From Frankiaceae bacterium (GTDB lineage Bacteria; Actinomycetota; Actinomycetes; Mycobacteriales; SCTD01): DNA of 12,833 nt. Of the stretch, positions 12,031 through 12,833 are shown piece after piece; positions within the stretch are counted from its first letter, which is position 1; every line of letters starts with the position of its first letter. The DNA lies in assembly GCA_947479995.1 (NCBI GenBank), contig CANKBT010000060.1, forward strand, positions 1 through 12,833, in the 5' to 3' direction. The position numbers were made by a program, and so were the translations under genes. The notes under the pieces were generated by a model. The model was not told the origin of the DNA. It worked only from the letters and a program-made list of their open reading frames with translations, and searched no databases.

Positions 12031-12833
12031 ATGGCCTTCTCCGTCACGATGCCCGCCCTCGGCGAGAGCGTCACCGAGGGCACCGTCACCCGCTGGCTGA
12101 AGCAGGAGGGCGAGGAGGTCGCGGTCGACGAGCCGCTGCTCGAGGTCAGCACCGACAAGGTCGACACCGAGATCCCGTCGCCCGCCGCCGGCGTCCTGCA
12201 GTCGATCAAGGTGCAGGAGGACGAGACGGTCGAGGTCGGCACCGAGCTCGCGGTCATCGGCGACGCCGGCGAGGGCGGCGGCGAGGCCCCCGCGGCCGAG
12301 CCCGCCGCCGCGGCTCCCGAGCCGGAGCCCGCGCCCGAGCCGGAGCCCGCGCCGGCTCCCGCCGCGCAGGCCGCGCCGGAGCCCGCACCCGAGCCCGCGC
12401 CCACCCCCGTGCCGCAGCAGGCCGCCGCCCCGTCCTCCTCGCCCGCCCCCGCGTCGGCCCCGCCAGCCGGCGACGTGCAGGGCGAGGCCGGCTACCCCGC
12501 GCCCGCCGGCGAGACCACCACCGCCCAGGCGCTCACCACGCCGCCCGCGCCGTCCGGCGGCGCGCCGTCCGGCTCCGGCGACGGCGCGTACGTGACGCCG
12601 CTCGTGCGCAAGCTCGCCGCCGAGCACGGCGTCGACCTGGCGTCGCTGACCGGCACCGGCGTCGGCGGCCGCATCCGCAAGCAGGACGTCCTCGACGCCG
12701 CGGGCAGCAGCTCCTCCGCCGCGCCGAAGGCCGCGGCGCCCGCGCCGGCGGCGCCGCCCGCCCCGGCGGCGCCCGCACCCGCCCCGTCGGCCCCGGCCGC
12801 CTCCCCCGCGCAGCCCCCGTCGGCCGACACCGA
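12031..12833 (+). CDS. sucB: 2-oxoacid dehydrogenase E2 component (dihydrolipoyl acyltransferase), N-terminal part
   Basis: The gene starts at ATG 12031 and runs off the right edge after 267 full codons. Residues 1-78 form a lipoyl domain, with MPALGESVTEGTVTRWLKQ at 7-25 and the lipoylated Lys43 in EVSTDKVDTEIPSP. A Pro/Ala/Glu linker (about 79-185) follows. Next is a peripheral subunit-binding domain, YVTPLVRKLAAEHG (187-200) through GVGGRIRKQDVLDAA (210-224), which docks E1 or E3. A second Pro/Ala linker (225-267) leads to the catalytic domain beyond the window. Only one lipoyl domain precedes the binding domain. Actinobacterial homologues are named SucB or DlaT and can serve both pyruvate and 2-oxoglutarate dehydrogenases, so the substrate cannot be fixed here. 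The adjacent E3 gene fits one complex. Confidence 0.94.
   Translation, partial: MAFSVTMPALGESVTEGTVTRWLKQEGEEVAVDEPLLEVSTDKVDTEIPSPAAGVLQSIKVQEDETVEVGTELAVIGDAGEGGGEAPAAEPAAAAPEPEPAPEPEPAPAPAAQAAPEPAPEPAPTPVPQQAAAPSSSPAPASAPPAGDVQGEAGYPAPAGETTTAQALTTPPAPSGGAPSGSGDGAYVTPLVRKLAAEHGVDLASLTGTGVGGRIRKQDVLDAAGSSSSAAPKAAAPAPAAPPAPAAPAPAPSAPAASPAQPPSADT
12283..12420 (+). repeat. Low-complexity Pro/Ala/Glu linker coding repeat in the E2 gene
   Basis: This stretch encodes repeated EPAP/EPEP units joining the lipoyl and subunit-binding domains. Such flexible linkers let the lipoyl arm swing between active sites. The simple base composition (GCC, CCG, GAG codons) leaves the opposite strand open in several frames, which explains the long reverse-strand reading frames here. 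Confidence 0.6.

Noticed and set aside
10017..12404. A 795-codon minus-strand frame opposite lpd and the E2 start, and another at 12013-12627.
   Set aside because: They mirror the coding strand of lpd and the Pro/Ala/Glu linker; the translations are Gly/Ala/Ser runs and Asp/Arg-rich text with no domain.
1..12833. Mobile elements, CRISPR arrays, tRNA or rRNA genes, phage or defence systems.
   Set aside because: No transposase, integrase, regular spaced repeats, RNA gene pattern or defence domains were found; all space is filled by metabolic genes with uniform codon use.

Overview
The window is high-GC chromosomal DNA. Third codon positions are almost all G or C, GTG starts are common and four-base gene overlaps are frequent. 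With a complete ergothioneine (egt) set next to gcvT, pepA, lpd and a 2-oxoacid dehydrogenase E2 gene, this points to an actinomycete. The genus cannot be named from sequence alone. Gene density is very high: the largest gap is about 160 bases, and I see no RNA genes, insertion sequences, CRISPR arrays or phage genes.

Left edge (1-180): the 3' end of cobS on the + strand meets a long minus-strand operon tail to tail. Both stop codons lie in a perfect 14-bp palindrome that probably acts as a two-way terminator.

Minus-strand operon (7111 down to 178): an unrecognised 38-codon leader ORF, then egtA, egtB, egtC, egtD, egtE, gcvT and a shikimate-kinase-like gene. Every junction overlaps: six of seven by the same four bases GTGA and one (egtB/egtC) by eight. 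EgtA makes gamma-glutamylcysteine, EgtD trimethylates histidine to hercynine, EgtB joins the two as a sulfoxide, EgtC removes the glutamate, and EgtE cleaves the C-S bond to give ergothioneine. gcvT probably also has its own leaderless promoter inside the end of egtE.

Divergent from the operon (7194-8591): a flavin disulfide reductase of the lipoamide dehydrogenase superfamily. It keeps the redox cysteine pair but has Tyr in place of the catalytic His. Its substrate is unknown, and a thiol-redox role beside egt is speculative.

Right part (8627-12833): pepA (leucyl aminopeptidase, probably leaderless) runs into a conserved 107-aa protein of unknown function on the minus strand, sharing the palindrome CTAG as stop codons. 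Divergent from that small gene, lpd (E3) and then the start of sucB/dlaT (E2) encode parts of a 2-oxoacid dehydrogenase complex.

From memory, the order cobS ... gcvT (minus) ... pepA ... dlaT resembles the Mycobacterium tuberculosis Rv2208-Rv2215 region, whereas egtA-E in that species lie elsewhere (Rv3704c-Rv3700c). A likely reading is that the egt operon and its divergent reductase sit inside an otherwise conserved core block, between two genes (gcvT and pepA) that both kept near-identical leaderless promoters.
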